Below the pieces are notes generated by a model. That model was given only the letters and a program-made list of their open reading frames with translations, made no database searches and was not told the DNA's origin. A program made the translations under genes and the position numbers. This document shows, one piece after another, positions 36,505 through 46,940 of a stretch of 64,000 nt of DNA (position 1 is the stretch's first letter; the number at the start of each line of letters is the position of its first letter). Location of the stretch: NCBI GenBank assembly GCA_037179335.1, contig JAKZHN010000028.1, positions 248,001-312,000 on the forward strand. Direction: 5' to 3'. The DNA is from Cyclaneusma minus. Taxonomy: Eukaryota; Ascomycota; Leotiomycetes; Marthamycetales; Marthamycetaceae.

Positions 36505-38689
36505 TCAGAATGGCTCGTCATCATAATCGTCTTTCAACGGGCGCACCAGTTGGCTGAGGAGGGAGTCGAGTTCTTTCCAGTTCTCGGCCTTCTCGGCGAA
36601 CTTGCGGTGTTTGCGAGATAGGATGTGCTAATGAGGATGTTAGCGAGCTGGTCTTTTCGGAGGACATGAAAAGTGGGAAGGGACAAGAACAATACTTACG
36701 TCGTCAAAGTCATCAAACTTGTCCTGGCAGTTTTCACAGTATCCGGGCTTGGCATCACGCTTCTTCTTCTTCGGAGCGGGCTTTGGCTTAGTGACCTCAG
36801 CTCGACGAGCAAGCCTTCCAGCCCCGGCAGAATCTTCTTCGTCAATCTGGCCCAGTTGTTCTTTGGCTGATCGCCTGGATACAGGTCTGCTGACAGTTGC
36901 TTCTTCCTTGACCGGGGCAGCATTGGTATCAGTCATACGGTGTGAGCTAGCTTGACCATAGGAAGCAGGACCCGTGCTGTTCTTCTCGAGCACCTTTCTC
37001 TGCAAATCATGGACTTCCTTGCTTGTTCCTGCTTTGGCACCTGGGGCAACGGCGGTCGAGGAGATCATCTGGGAGTGTATGGCTGAGGTCACATTTGAAG
37101 GCTGGACTCCAGAAGCAAGGGGTTCACCACCAACTAGACGGGCCGGTCCGGCACGGCTGATGAATGCATTGCGCGTAGCTCTGGTGGAAGAAGCCTCCGG
37201 TTGTGCTGGCTTGGCTGAACCAGCCTTTGACGGGTTGAGGAGACTCGTTTCCCATGCTGGGGCTGCTTGAGGCCTGCTGTTTCCACCGTTCTCCATGTTC
37301 GACAAAGCACGCTTCACAGTCACTCCTTTGGGAGGATCCATTCGCTCAAGTGCTGATGTAGCCCGCGTTCGAGGTGCGGCAGCTCTTGCTCTTTCGGCTT
37401 CCTCTGCCTTTCGTTGTTTGCGGAGCATCTCTTCCTCGGCTAGTTGTCGACCATTGTCAACTTCTTCAACGAACGGGCATTTGCCATTAGCCACGCTGCG
37501 GAATTGAGGCCAATCACCATCCTCTTTGTTTGCAACTCTGGTATACTCTCGAACCATGATCGGCTTCTGCTTCTCATCCATGTCGTGGACATAGATGAAT
37601 GGACCTTTGAACAGGTTGAGCTCTTTGGCTGCAACAGTAGGGTCTCGATCGGACGGTCCATTGAGACGTTCGTTTCTCAGAAGCTGAGACAGGTCTGCCT
37701 CACCCTTACCACGAGAAATTGCAGTCGAGTTGCTTCGAGTATTGTGTCCATGTGTACTGAGAGTGACTATGTCACCATCGGCCAATGACGTGATGACTCT
37801 CTGCAGCTTTTCCAACGCCCAGATCTTCATACCCAGATCCCGTGCGCGATGCAAAACATCTGCATTCGGTGCACTCCGGGTAGCGTTCCGCTTGAGGTCA
37901 AGGTCCTGAAATCCCGAGGGCTTGCGTCCAACGCTTGCTTCAAATGTGAACTTCGTAGTGGCGGGCTTTGCTTCATCAGACGACCTCTCCAACAGCTGTG
38001 GGTTGATCGTCTGGGGTTGTTGGCCGTGCGAGGTAGCATCGTGATGGCTGGAAGCAGCAGCAGGTTCCTTTTCCGGGGGAGGGGTGCGAGACGTTACTAC
38101 GTGGGAGACTTCATTGGAGAAGAATTTCTCCACTCTCTATCAACCACATGTTAGTCTCAAGACATGCACCGTTTTCAGGCCTCAACAAATAACTTACGGC
38201 ACCCAACGCAAGAACTTGCTTAGCCCATTTGCCCCGAACGTCATCACTTATGCTCTCAAAGTAGAAAACAAACTTGGGGAACTGGCGACGATAGTGCTTC
38301 CGCCATTGTCTGACAGTCTCCAAATTCTTGTCGGATGTTTCCTCAGTAGGCTTGGTCCGGACAGCCTCCAGCTTATTCATGAAATGCGAGTTCGGGGCAT
38401 TTGAACGTCTTGTAAAGACACGTCCTTCGGCGGCTGACGAGGTTTGGCGTGGAGGGGTGCGCAGATTCTGGCCGTGGTTCTCCAGCATCTGCTTCTTGGC
38501 CGGGGGAACATTGGCGTAGGCTTCTTCGCGTTGGATGGTGGCATGGGAGCGTTTCTTCTGTGCAGCAGCCTGAGCTACAGCGCGGTAGGGGGAATTGGCG
38601 GCATTGGGATTGCTCGCCAGGGGCACTCTTCTGCTGGACATGGCGGAGTTCGAGTGTGGTGACTGTGAAGATAGAGATGCAGCTGCCAT
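36505..38689 (-). CDS. dbf4: Dbf4, regulatory subunit of the Cdc7 (DDK) kinase
   Basis: Activator of Cdc7 kinase, which phosphorylates the MCM helicase to fire replication origins. Model: complement(join(36505..36627, 36700..38136, 38198..38689)), 683 aa. Intron 1 (gtaagt...gatag) joins ALGA to RVEKFFSNEVSHVVT, rebuilding the BRCT-like motif N (about residues 130-180). Intron 2 (gtaagt...attag) joins FDDFDD to HILSRKHRKF, rebuilding motif C. Motif M is around residues 338-360 (NLFKGPFIYVHD). The motif C zinc finger uses Cys631, Cys634, His644 and His650. The start is the first in-frame ATG and gives MAAASLSSQS and the family-like RRVPLASNPNAANSPYR; the frame is open further upstream but without ATG. 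Divergent from the Icp55-like gene 678 bp away. Confidence 0.93.
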
Positions 38690-39366
38690 GCGAGGAGTTC
38701 TGGACGACTGCTTTCTTGGTGGCAGCCGGCTGGGCGTGACGAGGTGGGGGTGTGTAGGACCACACGCGACTTGATCACGTCCAGTCACAGAGAGTGCGGG
38801 TCGGTTCAGGAAGACATTGGAAAGAATATTCAACTCCTGGGTGGCGGGCAGAGAGTGGTAGACTCTTGAGTGGAGTCCGTGAACGTCGTGTCTGGATTGA
38901 TGCTGGGGGAATGCGAGCAGCAGGCGGTGCTTGTATGTTCCTCTCTGTTTTGGTGGCCAGAGGTGATCAACAATTGAGGTCGCTTAGTGTAGAAGCTTCC
39001 GAGCACAGGCCACCCATTTTTTTACGCAAGGTCCAGTCGACATAACACGCCAGCACGGTGCCCGGCAACGGTCAAGACTTCCACATATCATTGATGTTTC
39101 TCGAATTAATTCTTTGAGTGCCTGGCTACTATCTCGTTGTTGCAAACACATGTAGCGCAAAATAATTGAATTGTTTCGGATAGCTGAGCATCAGCCCTGT
39201 GTTGAGGTTATTGCGTGACATACTACCACTTGAAACTTTCCTGCATTTTGTTTTGGCCGGCTCGGGCCACTCCTATCGATCAAGGCTTATGTTGACCTCA
39301 GGGAAACTTCAATCGCATGAAATAAATTTTATGCAAGTCATCGGGACCGTTTTTGAGCTTGTCACA
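38690..39366. promoter_or_regulatory. Divergent intergenic region dbf4 / icp55
   Basis: 678 bp separating two divergent ATGs, so it must hold both promoters. No TATA box in a convincing position and no array motif was seen, in contrast to the flanking arrays. An alternative upstream in-frame ATG for the peptidase lies at 39330. Confidence 0.45.
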
Positions 39367-41003
39367 ATGACGGGTACCGTGTCTAGAAGGGCTCTGCGCC
39401 ATGTGGCCTGCCTCGGACAACAAGCGTCGGCCAGAAATCACCACCTGGCAACCCGCCGATTTCCTGCAGCGGTACGACCCCATTCCGCCGTTCAATGGCG
39501 ACGGAACTATGCTTCGGTCTCTGCCGCAGATCTTCAGTTTGGCCAGCCGGTCCATGAGACTCATCCCCACTTGCTAAAAGCCGGAGAAGGTACAGTAGAG
39601 CGAAATGTCTCACCGCCAGCCTTGTTGACACTTGACTTACTATGAGATAGTAACTCCCGGTATATCAGCCCAAGAATACGCCGACCGACGCTCTAGGCTG
39701 GCTGCAAACCTCCCCGACAACTCCATTGCCATCTTCCCCGCGGCTGACGTCAAATACCGGTCCGGCGCTGTGTTTTACGAATTTCATCAGGAGGCCAACT
39801 TCTTCTACTTGACGGGCTTCAATGAGCCAGAAGCTACGGCCGTTATCCAGAAAACGGACGGGGACTATGTATTTCACCTCTTCGTCCGACCAAAGGATGT
39901 GAAAGCGGAACAATGGGACGGCGCTCGGTCGGGGGAGCAAGCCGCCCTGGATGTGTTTAATGCTGACGAGGTAAACAACATTTTGAGCCCCTCGTTCCCC
40001 AACCCCCAAGCTGAACATCCAGCCGCTAACATCTTACTAGACTGGTGATATCAACAAAATATCATCGCTACTGAAGCCCCTTATAGATGGCGCAAGCCAA
40101 GTATTCACAGACCTACCCGGGACGAAATCCGACTTCTCATCATTCTTCAAAAAGAAGCCCGCCGCCGAAGAAGGATCATTCCAAAGCCTCATCAAAGACA
40201 AAACAGTCAAACCAGTAAAAAGCATCATGAACGACCTCCGAGTCATAAAGAGCGAAGCAGAAATCGCAAACATGCGGCTGGCAGGGAAAGCCTCTGGGCG
40301 AGCCTTTACCAGTGCCATGCGGCAACAATGGACATTAGAGAAAAATCTCGGCGCATACCTCGACTACCAATTCAAAGCCAACGGCTGCGATACTTGGGCG
40401 TACGTACCAGTGGTTGCAGGTGGACGAAATGCGTTGAGCATACATTATGTTCGCAACGACGATAGACTGAAAGAAGATGAGATGGTACTCGTCGACGCCG
40501 GCGGCGAATACGGCGGCTACATCACCGACATCACACGAACCTGGCCCATAAACGGCAGATTCTCTTCTGCACAGAAAGATCTCTACGAGACAATACTCAA
40601 AGTCCAGCGCTCCAGCATATCCCTCTGCCGAGAAAGCGCAAACATGTCTCTGGACAAAATCCATCAGATTACAGAACAAGGCCTGAAAGACGGATTGCAG
40701 CAAATTGGCTTTGACATGTCGGGAGATGCTATCAATGTGCTGTTCCCGCATCATGTGGGACATTATGTTGGGCTGGATGTGCATGATTGTCCGGGGTATT
40801 CGAGACTTGGGGCGCTGAAGGCGGGACAGTGTGTTACTATTGAGCCGGGGATTTATGTGCCGGATGATGAGAGGTGGCCGAAGCATTTTAGGGGGTTGGG
40901 GATTCGCATTGAGGACAGTGTTTGTGTGCAGGATGACTCGCCGCTGATCTTGACGACGGAGGCTGTCAAAGAGGTTGTGGATATTGAGGCATTGCGGGCT
41001 TGA
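39367..41003 (+). CDS. icp55: Icp55-like mitochondrial Xaa-Pro aminopeptidase (M24B)
   Basis: Metallopeptidase that, in the Icp55 family, trims one residue from imported mitochondrial proteins after presequence cleavage. Model: join(39367..39589, 39651..39970, 40041..41003), 501 aa. Intron 1 (gtacag...gatag) is phase 1 and joins KAGE to VTPGISAQEYADRR. Intron 2 (gtaaac...actag) is phase 0 and joins FNADE to TGDINK. The N-terminus is Arg/Ala/Ser-rich with almost no acidic residues for 45 aa, as in a mitochondrial presequence. An aminopeptidase-P N-domain follows (AIFPAADVKYRS, FYLTGFNEPEA). The pita-bread catalytic domain has all five metal ligands: Asp333, Asp344, His422, Glu449 and Glu472. 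A generic Xaa-Pro dipeptidase is the alternative; the presequence favours Icp55. An upstream in-frame ATG at 39330 would add 12-13 residues. Confidence 0.9.
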
Positions 41004-41930
41004 ACCACTCTTACGACAGAATGCTGAACAGGTGTTGAGCAGTACCTATATCAATGGTATGGATAATACGAGAAAAAGAACTTGTATGATAAATGTATAC
41101 AAAGGGGCATGGGATACCTCCAGCATAAAGCACCCGTCACCACTCCATCTCTGTCGATACAAATGTGACGCAAACTCAACAAAGCCGTAAACCCTGGGAA
41201 TAATTTAACAGATGTTCAGCAACTCAGCGATCCTATATATGAGCCCCTAATATCGAAAAACATGCCTTCAGTCCAGGGATGTGAGTTAATTCCCCGTGCT
41301 AGCGGAGCTTTTGATTTTCGGCACTTAGGGAGGTTTCTCGCGAACGAGAATGGATTTGAAATCGACAGATAGTTTGGCAAACGACAGGTTTTTTCAGGTG
41401 AGAATGATATACTGAGGCTAGTGAGCTCCTTTTTAACATTTTCTCTATTTAAATATACAAGCCCCTGATATCTAAACCCAGGGGTGTTATACATCAACTT
41501 GTTCAGAATTTCGAGCTCTATCCAACTATCCCATTTATAAGCCTTGAATCGGGATTTTCAAAAACCGTGTTTTCAATATTCCTCGGTCGATGTGCAACAA
41601 AAAATGGAGGACAACATATATCAGAACCCGGGCTATTTTTAGCACTTAAACTTTCCGATATGTGGATGAAACAAGGCTGCGCACAGATCTCACTCAGCCT
41701 TAAATCTTGCTTATCGGTCCCGCTTATCGGCGCATCTCCCCGCATCATCTCCTGCAGCACGGCTTCAATTCCAAATTTCTAGAACACGAACCCTCCCAGA
41801 CCACCATCTGCTCCCATCCGGTTCCATACTACTATCGACTGGCCGTGCCGTACCCGCCAGCAAGCCACGCAACAAACGCACAACCACCTGCCGTCTCCCG
41901 CGCAAACGCCCACCCCACCACATATCCACA
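41004..41930. other. Intergenic region icp55 / atg12
   Basis: Holds the 3' region of icp55 and the promoter and leader of atg12, which becomes pyrimidine-rich from about 41700 to the ATG. Two imperfect copies of a segment around AAGCCCCTGATATC (near 41240 and 41460) form a small local repeat. No gene recognised. Confidence 0.4.
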
Positions 41931-42560
41931 ATGTCCTCCTCCTCCCCACCACCCACACCCTCCATCGCCCCCATCCCCGACTCCACCACCCCCTCCGACC
42001 TCCCCCTCACTTCCGACATGACCGCCTCCGTCGTCCTCACCTCGCTCCCCCTCGACGCCGCCTCCGCTCTAGCATCCGCAGGCACATTTCCCACACCCAA
42101 AATCACAGTACGCTTTCGACCAATCGGATCCGCGCCCGCTCTTAGACAGTCTGTGTGCAAGATTTCTTCGACGCAGAGGTTTGAGACTGTGGTTACGTAT
42201 CTGAGGAAGAAGCTGAATGTGGGCGAGACCGAGAGTGTGTTTTTGTATGTCAATAGTGCGTTTGCGCCGAGCTTGGATGAGGTGGTGGGGAATTTGTATA
42301 GGGTGAGTGAGATGGTCTTTCTTTCTTCTTGATGTGCGGCTGGATGTTTTCTGCCGTGAGCTGGTTCGAGAGGTGTGAGGTATGGAAGAAGGGAGAAGGG
42401 ATTGAGGGGCGGGAAGAAAAGCAGAAAGCTGGAGTCGTGGACTAGGTTGGCTGGCTATGGGGAGATCGCTAATCGATGTGTTACGTGCTTTCAGTGTTTT
42501 AGGAACCAGGCCGATGATGCGTTGACGATTGCTTATTCGATGACACCCGCTTTCGGATGA
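41931..42560 (+). CDS. atg12: Atg12, ubiquitin-like autophagy conjugation protein
   Basis: Ubiquitin-like modifier that Atg7 and Atg10 attach to Atg5, giving the E3-like complex that lipidates Atg8 during autophagosome formation. Model: join(41931..42302, 42495..42560), 145 aa. The single 192-bp intron (gtgagt...tttcag) joins VGNLYR to CFRNQADDALTIAYSMTPAF and the final Gly. The C-terminal Phe-Gly is the conjugation end and needs no processing. The N-terminal about 50 residues are a Ser/Pro/Thr-rich disordered extension typical of Atg12. The ubiquitin fold covers about residues 55-145 (KITVRFRPIGSAP, FAPSLDEVVGNL). Ends 156 bp from the convergent panB. Confidence 0.94.
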
Positions 42561-42716
42561 ACAGAAGGACACACGGATCATGGACATGTGTTCATGATTC
42601 GCTAAGATACTTCAAGGGCTCGCTCGCTATTCCGGCTTTCCTCCAACACCGCTCATGAAACGCCACAACGGAAGACACCACCCAAAAATACGAATTCGTC
42701 CTGGGTATACACAAAA

Positions 42717-43860
42717 TCACTGCTCCGACTTAACCTCCTCGATACCAATTGCCTTGCCGAACTTTTCCACCTCCTCTTTGGGTATCGGATAAGTATGCTC
42801 CGGCGCGGGATACTCCCTCGTCTTCACCTCCTTCCCATACGTCTCCACCGCTCTAATCGCCTCCCCCCACACATCCCCATACTTCTTCACGAACTTCGGA
42901 ATAAACCTCCCCGGCGGAAAATAGCCACTCATGTCAACCTGCACCAAAACCTGTCCGGAACAGCCATTCCCCGCCCCTATACCAATAGTCGGAATGTTCA
43001 ACTTCTGCGTGACCATGGACGCAATTTCTTGAGGAACAGCTTCGAGCACGACGCCGAAAGCTCCGGCTTCTTGTACGGCTAAGGCGTCGTCGAGCAGTTT
43101 GAGTGCGCCGGCACAGGTTTTGCCTTGCACACGGAAACCGCCCAGAGCGTTTTGGCGCTGTGGTGTGAGGCCGATGTGGGCTAGGACGGGTATGCCCGCG
43201 GTGGTGATTTTCTGGATCGAGGGGGCCATTTCGCGGCCGCCTTCGAGCTTGATACTCTGGACGCGGCCTTCTTTGATGAAGCGGATTGCGGTCTGGAGAG
43301 CTTGTTCGGGGGAGACTTCATAGGAGCCCATTGGCAGATCGCCAACCTGAGAAAAATTGTCATGTTAATGATAATTCCCAAACATCAAGAACAATGGTCA
43401 TGATGCCACAAAGTGTTTTTGGGTAATATATGGGGATAAGGGGCGGAAGTGGGTAGAGACGTACAGTGAAAGCCGCCTTCGCAGCCCGACTAACACTCCG
43501 ACAATGCAGCAACATCTCCTCAACCAGCACCTCGCTTGTATCTTCCATTCCAAGTGCTACCATGGCCAGACTATCTCCTACCAGCACCATATCCATCCCA
43601 GCCACATCTGCCACATGTCCGGAAGGGAAATCATGCGCTGTAATCATGGTAATCGGCTCGTTTTTCCTGTAAAGACTCCGCAGCGTGCCCAGCGTAACCT
43701 TTTTCCGGCTTGACGGAGCGCCCATCGGCGAGTGCGAACTGTGTCTTGTCTGCCATTGCGCCCACAGCGGTTTCGCAACCAAGGGCAGAACGTGAGAGGA
43801 TCGTGTGCTGGTTGAGAGCAAGGAAGCTACAGCACGCGAGCGGATTGCGATGCGCGACAT
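42717..43860 (-). CDS. panB: Ketopantoate hydroxymethyltransferase (PanB)
   Basis: 3-methyl-2-oxobutanoate hydroxymethyltransferase (EC 2.1.2.11): methylene-THF plus alpha-ketoisovalerate gives ketopantoate, the first committed step to pantothenate and CoA. Model: complement(join(42717..43346, 43465..43860)), 341 aa. The phase-0 intron (gtacgt...ctcag) joins AKAAFT to VGDLPMGSYEVSPEQA. The N-terminal about 45 residues are Arg/Ser-rich without acidic residues, a probable mitochondrial presequence. The TIM-barrel core starts near residue 56. Metal-binding and substrate motifs include MITAHDFPSG (72-81), VLVGDSLAMV (92-101), LAHIGLTPQ, VLEAVP and IPTIGIGAGNGCSGQ. Length and motif order match the family. 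Divergent from the ubc8 gene. Confidence 0.94.
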
Positions 43861-45141
43861 AGCTTTATCGCAACGAGAAGATTTCTGAGTATCGAGGCGC
43901 TGATACGATGATGGTGGAAAGGGGCGAATCAAGGAAAGTGAAAGGGGAAAAGGAGGAAAGAAGCGACTTAGCCATGGTCAGCACGGCGGCGGGTTTTGTA
44001 TTGTCTCGATTGCGTCGTGATGGAGCCTGCTGCGCACATCTGAGGATGTGGTTTTTTTCGGGATGACAGAAGGGTTTCCCTCGGTGCGGTGCTGATTGGC
44101 TGGAGGGGGCTCACCGCTGCGGCTGTTTGCGGTGCGGCAGAAAGGCAGGAAGGCAGCTTGTTTGAATGCCTTTTGTTCTTATTTCGTTGTGGTTTTTTGA
44201 TACCACTTTGGGATTTTGGTCATTCTTGAGAGAAGTGAGTGGATGGTTTTTCTATTTTCTATTTGGGGGTCTATGCATCTGGAGTTGCGTACAAGAAGGG
44301 TTCTATGGTTCATGTCTCTTCACCAGTCTGATTCTGTGGAGTGACTTTGAGGGTCTAGAACTCGAGGCCATGTGCTCTGGGTAGGGAGAATTCACTACAA
44401 GCAACATCAATTGATAGGAGAGGGGGGACAGCGATCAGGTTTACTTTCAGTGGAGTTTAGACCTTTCTTTTATTTCTTGGAGGGTGGTGTTATGTGCTCA
44501 AGGTTTGAAAGTCCGTGTTCTTCCCTTATTTCCGAACCGTAGAGCGAAAGGCAGTGGTTGAGAAGCAATCATGGTTCAGAGCAAATGAACTTTTTCCCCG
44601 CCTTTCATCCACTGGCGCTTCACAGCGACACCACAGTTCGTCAGAAGCTTCAGATCATACCGTAAGCCGATAGCCGTCTATTCCGTGGCCCGGATGTTCT
44701 GGTCCTCTCTCGATCCCGAGTTCTAGCCTGATTCGAGGGTAGCTCGTGACACCTTCTCCTCATTCATCTCATGACTATGTTGGCCGCACAACGCACAACC
44801 AACGGCGGCATATTTCCTAAGACTGCCAATCCTCTGCAACTGAGAATCACTGCACAAATCATTACTACTTACTCTCTTTCAGGCCGTCTCTCGATCCTCT
44901 TCCCTCAGCACCGACGAACACCTTCCACCTTCTTTCGTCGTCATCCTGCTTCGTAACTGCCGCATCAGTGCGATAAGCGACTCCTTATCGGCCACACGAC
45001 TTCATTGACACCGACTCATTCAACCTCAGTACTCCCTCACCACCTCTCTTCTCCCATCCTCTCAAAGAAACAACTCCTCAAACTCACCTTCAACCCACCG
45101 TATCAAACCTCTTCAGCTTTACACTCCGGAAATCCGCCAAG
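43861..45141. promoter_or_regulatory. Divergent intergenic region panB / ubc8
   Basis: 1.28 kb between two divergent start codons. The 500 bp before 45142 is strongly pyrimidine-rich, as in fungal 5' leaders, and contains upstream ATGs with short frames (for example 44771). A T-rich stretch at 44160-44290 gives only chance frames. No repeats or RNA genes seen. Confidence 0.4.
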
Positions 45142-46325
45142 ATGAGCAGCCCAAGGCGCAGAATAGAGACTGATGTGAGTCCGGCTTTCCCCGCGGCTTG
45201 AGCGTGCTGAAAGCTTCCCAGACTAAGACTTGTTCGTTGGGAAATATAGGTCATGAAGTGAGTTTTCTCTTGCCAACCTGCGTCTGAATCTGGAGGGTGG
45301 GATTGCTAATATTATCTAGGATGTACGTGCGAAATTCTTTGAGGATAAGCTGTCGAGAAACTGTGGTGTTGGTGGCGGATCTAACGACTGGCCAGGCTCA
45401 TGAGTGACTATGAGGTGACACTGGTGAACGACAACAGTGGGTTTGCCACTACCCATCAAGCATTACTGAATATATATACTGACTGAGGGAAACAGTGTGA
45501 GTCCGGATCGCATCTGCCAGTTCCCGGCGCATCGTATGACCCGATCGAACGACCGCTGATAACTCGACTAATAGGCAGGAATTCTACGTCCGCTTCAAGG
45601 GCCCCGAAGAGAGTACGCTTCCCTCACCCCCACTTCGGAGACACAAATTCAAAGGGAGAAGAAAGGTGGAATAGAAAGGCTAACACCAGACAGCACCCTT
45701 CCAAGGCGGACTCTGGAAAATCCACGTCGAGCTCCCCGATCAGTACCCATACAAGAGCCCTTCGATCGGCTTCGTTAATCGCATTTTCCACCCCAACATT
45801 GACGAACTGTGTGTATTCCCCATACCCTCAGATTATAATCCGAATGGCGAGACATTAAAAATGGAGGAATGCGGGCTTACATGTGGGGTTTTTGCTTTTT
45901 AGATCCGGCTCCGTATGTCTCGACGTCATCAACCAGACCTGGTCGCCCATGTTCGATATGATCAATATTTTCGAGGTTTTCCTGCCTCAGCTACTGCGCT
46001 ACCCGAACCCTACCGATCCTTTGAATGGCGAGGCCGCGGCGCTGTTAATGAGGGAGCCGAAGAGTTATGACGCTAAGGTCAAGGGTACGTTTTCGCTCCG
46101 ACTCGAAACTGGGTGGTGGAAAGACTTTACTCGGAAGATGCGCCGAATTGAATATGGACAGGATCACTAACATACGCAGAATACGTCTCCAAATACGCCA
46201 CAAAAGATGCTGCCGACGAAGCAGGAGGCGAGTCCGAAGACAACGACGACATGTCCTCCGTAGGCAGTTTCGATGACGACGACGACGAGGAACAGGAGCC
46301 AGCCGGTCAGATGGAAGAAGTCTGA
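45142..46325 (+). CDS. ubc8: Ubiquitin-conjugating enzyme E2, Ubc8/UBE2H type, with microexons
   Basis: E2 enzyme of the Ubc8 family, known in yeast for GID-dependent degradation of gluconeogenic enzymes. Best model, nine exons: join(45142..45174, 45250..45257, 45320..45322, 45396..45436, 45496, 45575..45612, 45694..45808, 45903..46084, 46180..46325), 188 aa. Catalytic Cys85 in SGSVCLDVINQTW; HPN at 74-76; acidic C-terminal tail as in the family. The 8-nt exon is GTCATGAA, the 3-nt exon is GAT, and exon 5 is the single base T at 45496. Only this chain rebuilds DVMKMLMSDYEV and NDNMQEFYV. The introns have standard donors (GTGAGT, GTACGT, GTGGGT, GTGAGT) and branch-like CTAAT, CTAAC, CTGAC and TGATAAC. 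Rival for exon 5: extend exon 4 to 45440 with weak donor GTTTGC, giving NDNSGQEF. The rest of the gene is certain. Confidence 0.9.
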
Positions 46326-46940
46326 TCCCATCCCCCGCCCTCATCTCCTTTCCTCTCTCGGCACCGGCGCACACCAGGTTGTTTTTCCGACTTTCCTTCC
46401 TTTTACAACACATCGATCATCTCGTCTCCGAACGGCATCTACCAAGCTTGCACGCTTCAGGCAATTGCAATTTTTCTACGGCGTCCTCGACATTGCGACG
46501 GTGTGTGTAGGCGCTAGTTCCAACATTTCAAGGCTTTCTTCTGGGATTCGATGCGCGTGATGGCGATGGCGATGCATTCGGCGATGGTTGGCAATGGGCA
46601 TTTCTTCTCTCTTCTCCTCCGCTTTGCGAAGTGCGTCGCACTGATTTGCGCTTGCGGGCTGTTGCAGCAACTGCTTTCCTAGGTGGGCTTTGAGCTATAC
46701 TACGATCTGCATCTAGGAATTGGGGTGGGAATGAAGAAACTTTTCAATGATGCTGGTTTTGCTGCTTTGCATGCCATGTGCTCTTGATTTATTTTGTGAT
46801 TCTTAATGAGAGCTATATGCGAGATTTGGCTTCGCGAGAAATGAAGTGAGGAATAGGGGTAAGGAACAAACCGCTTTCAGGGGGTTGGTGTCGGCTGACT
46901 TGATCGGCAGGGCTCGCGCACGCTTCGGAGTTACTTGCGA
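46326..46940. other. 3' flank of ubc8
   Basis: No gene recognised. The first few hundred bases are presumably the 3' untranslated region. Right-hand array elements begin with the TATA box at 46947. Confidence 0.4.
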
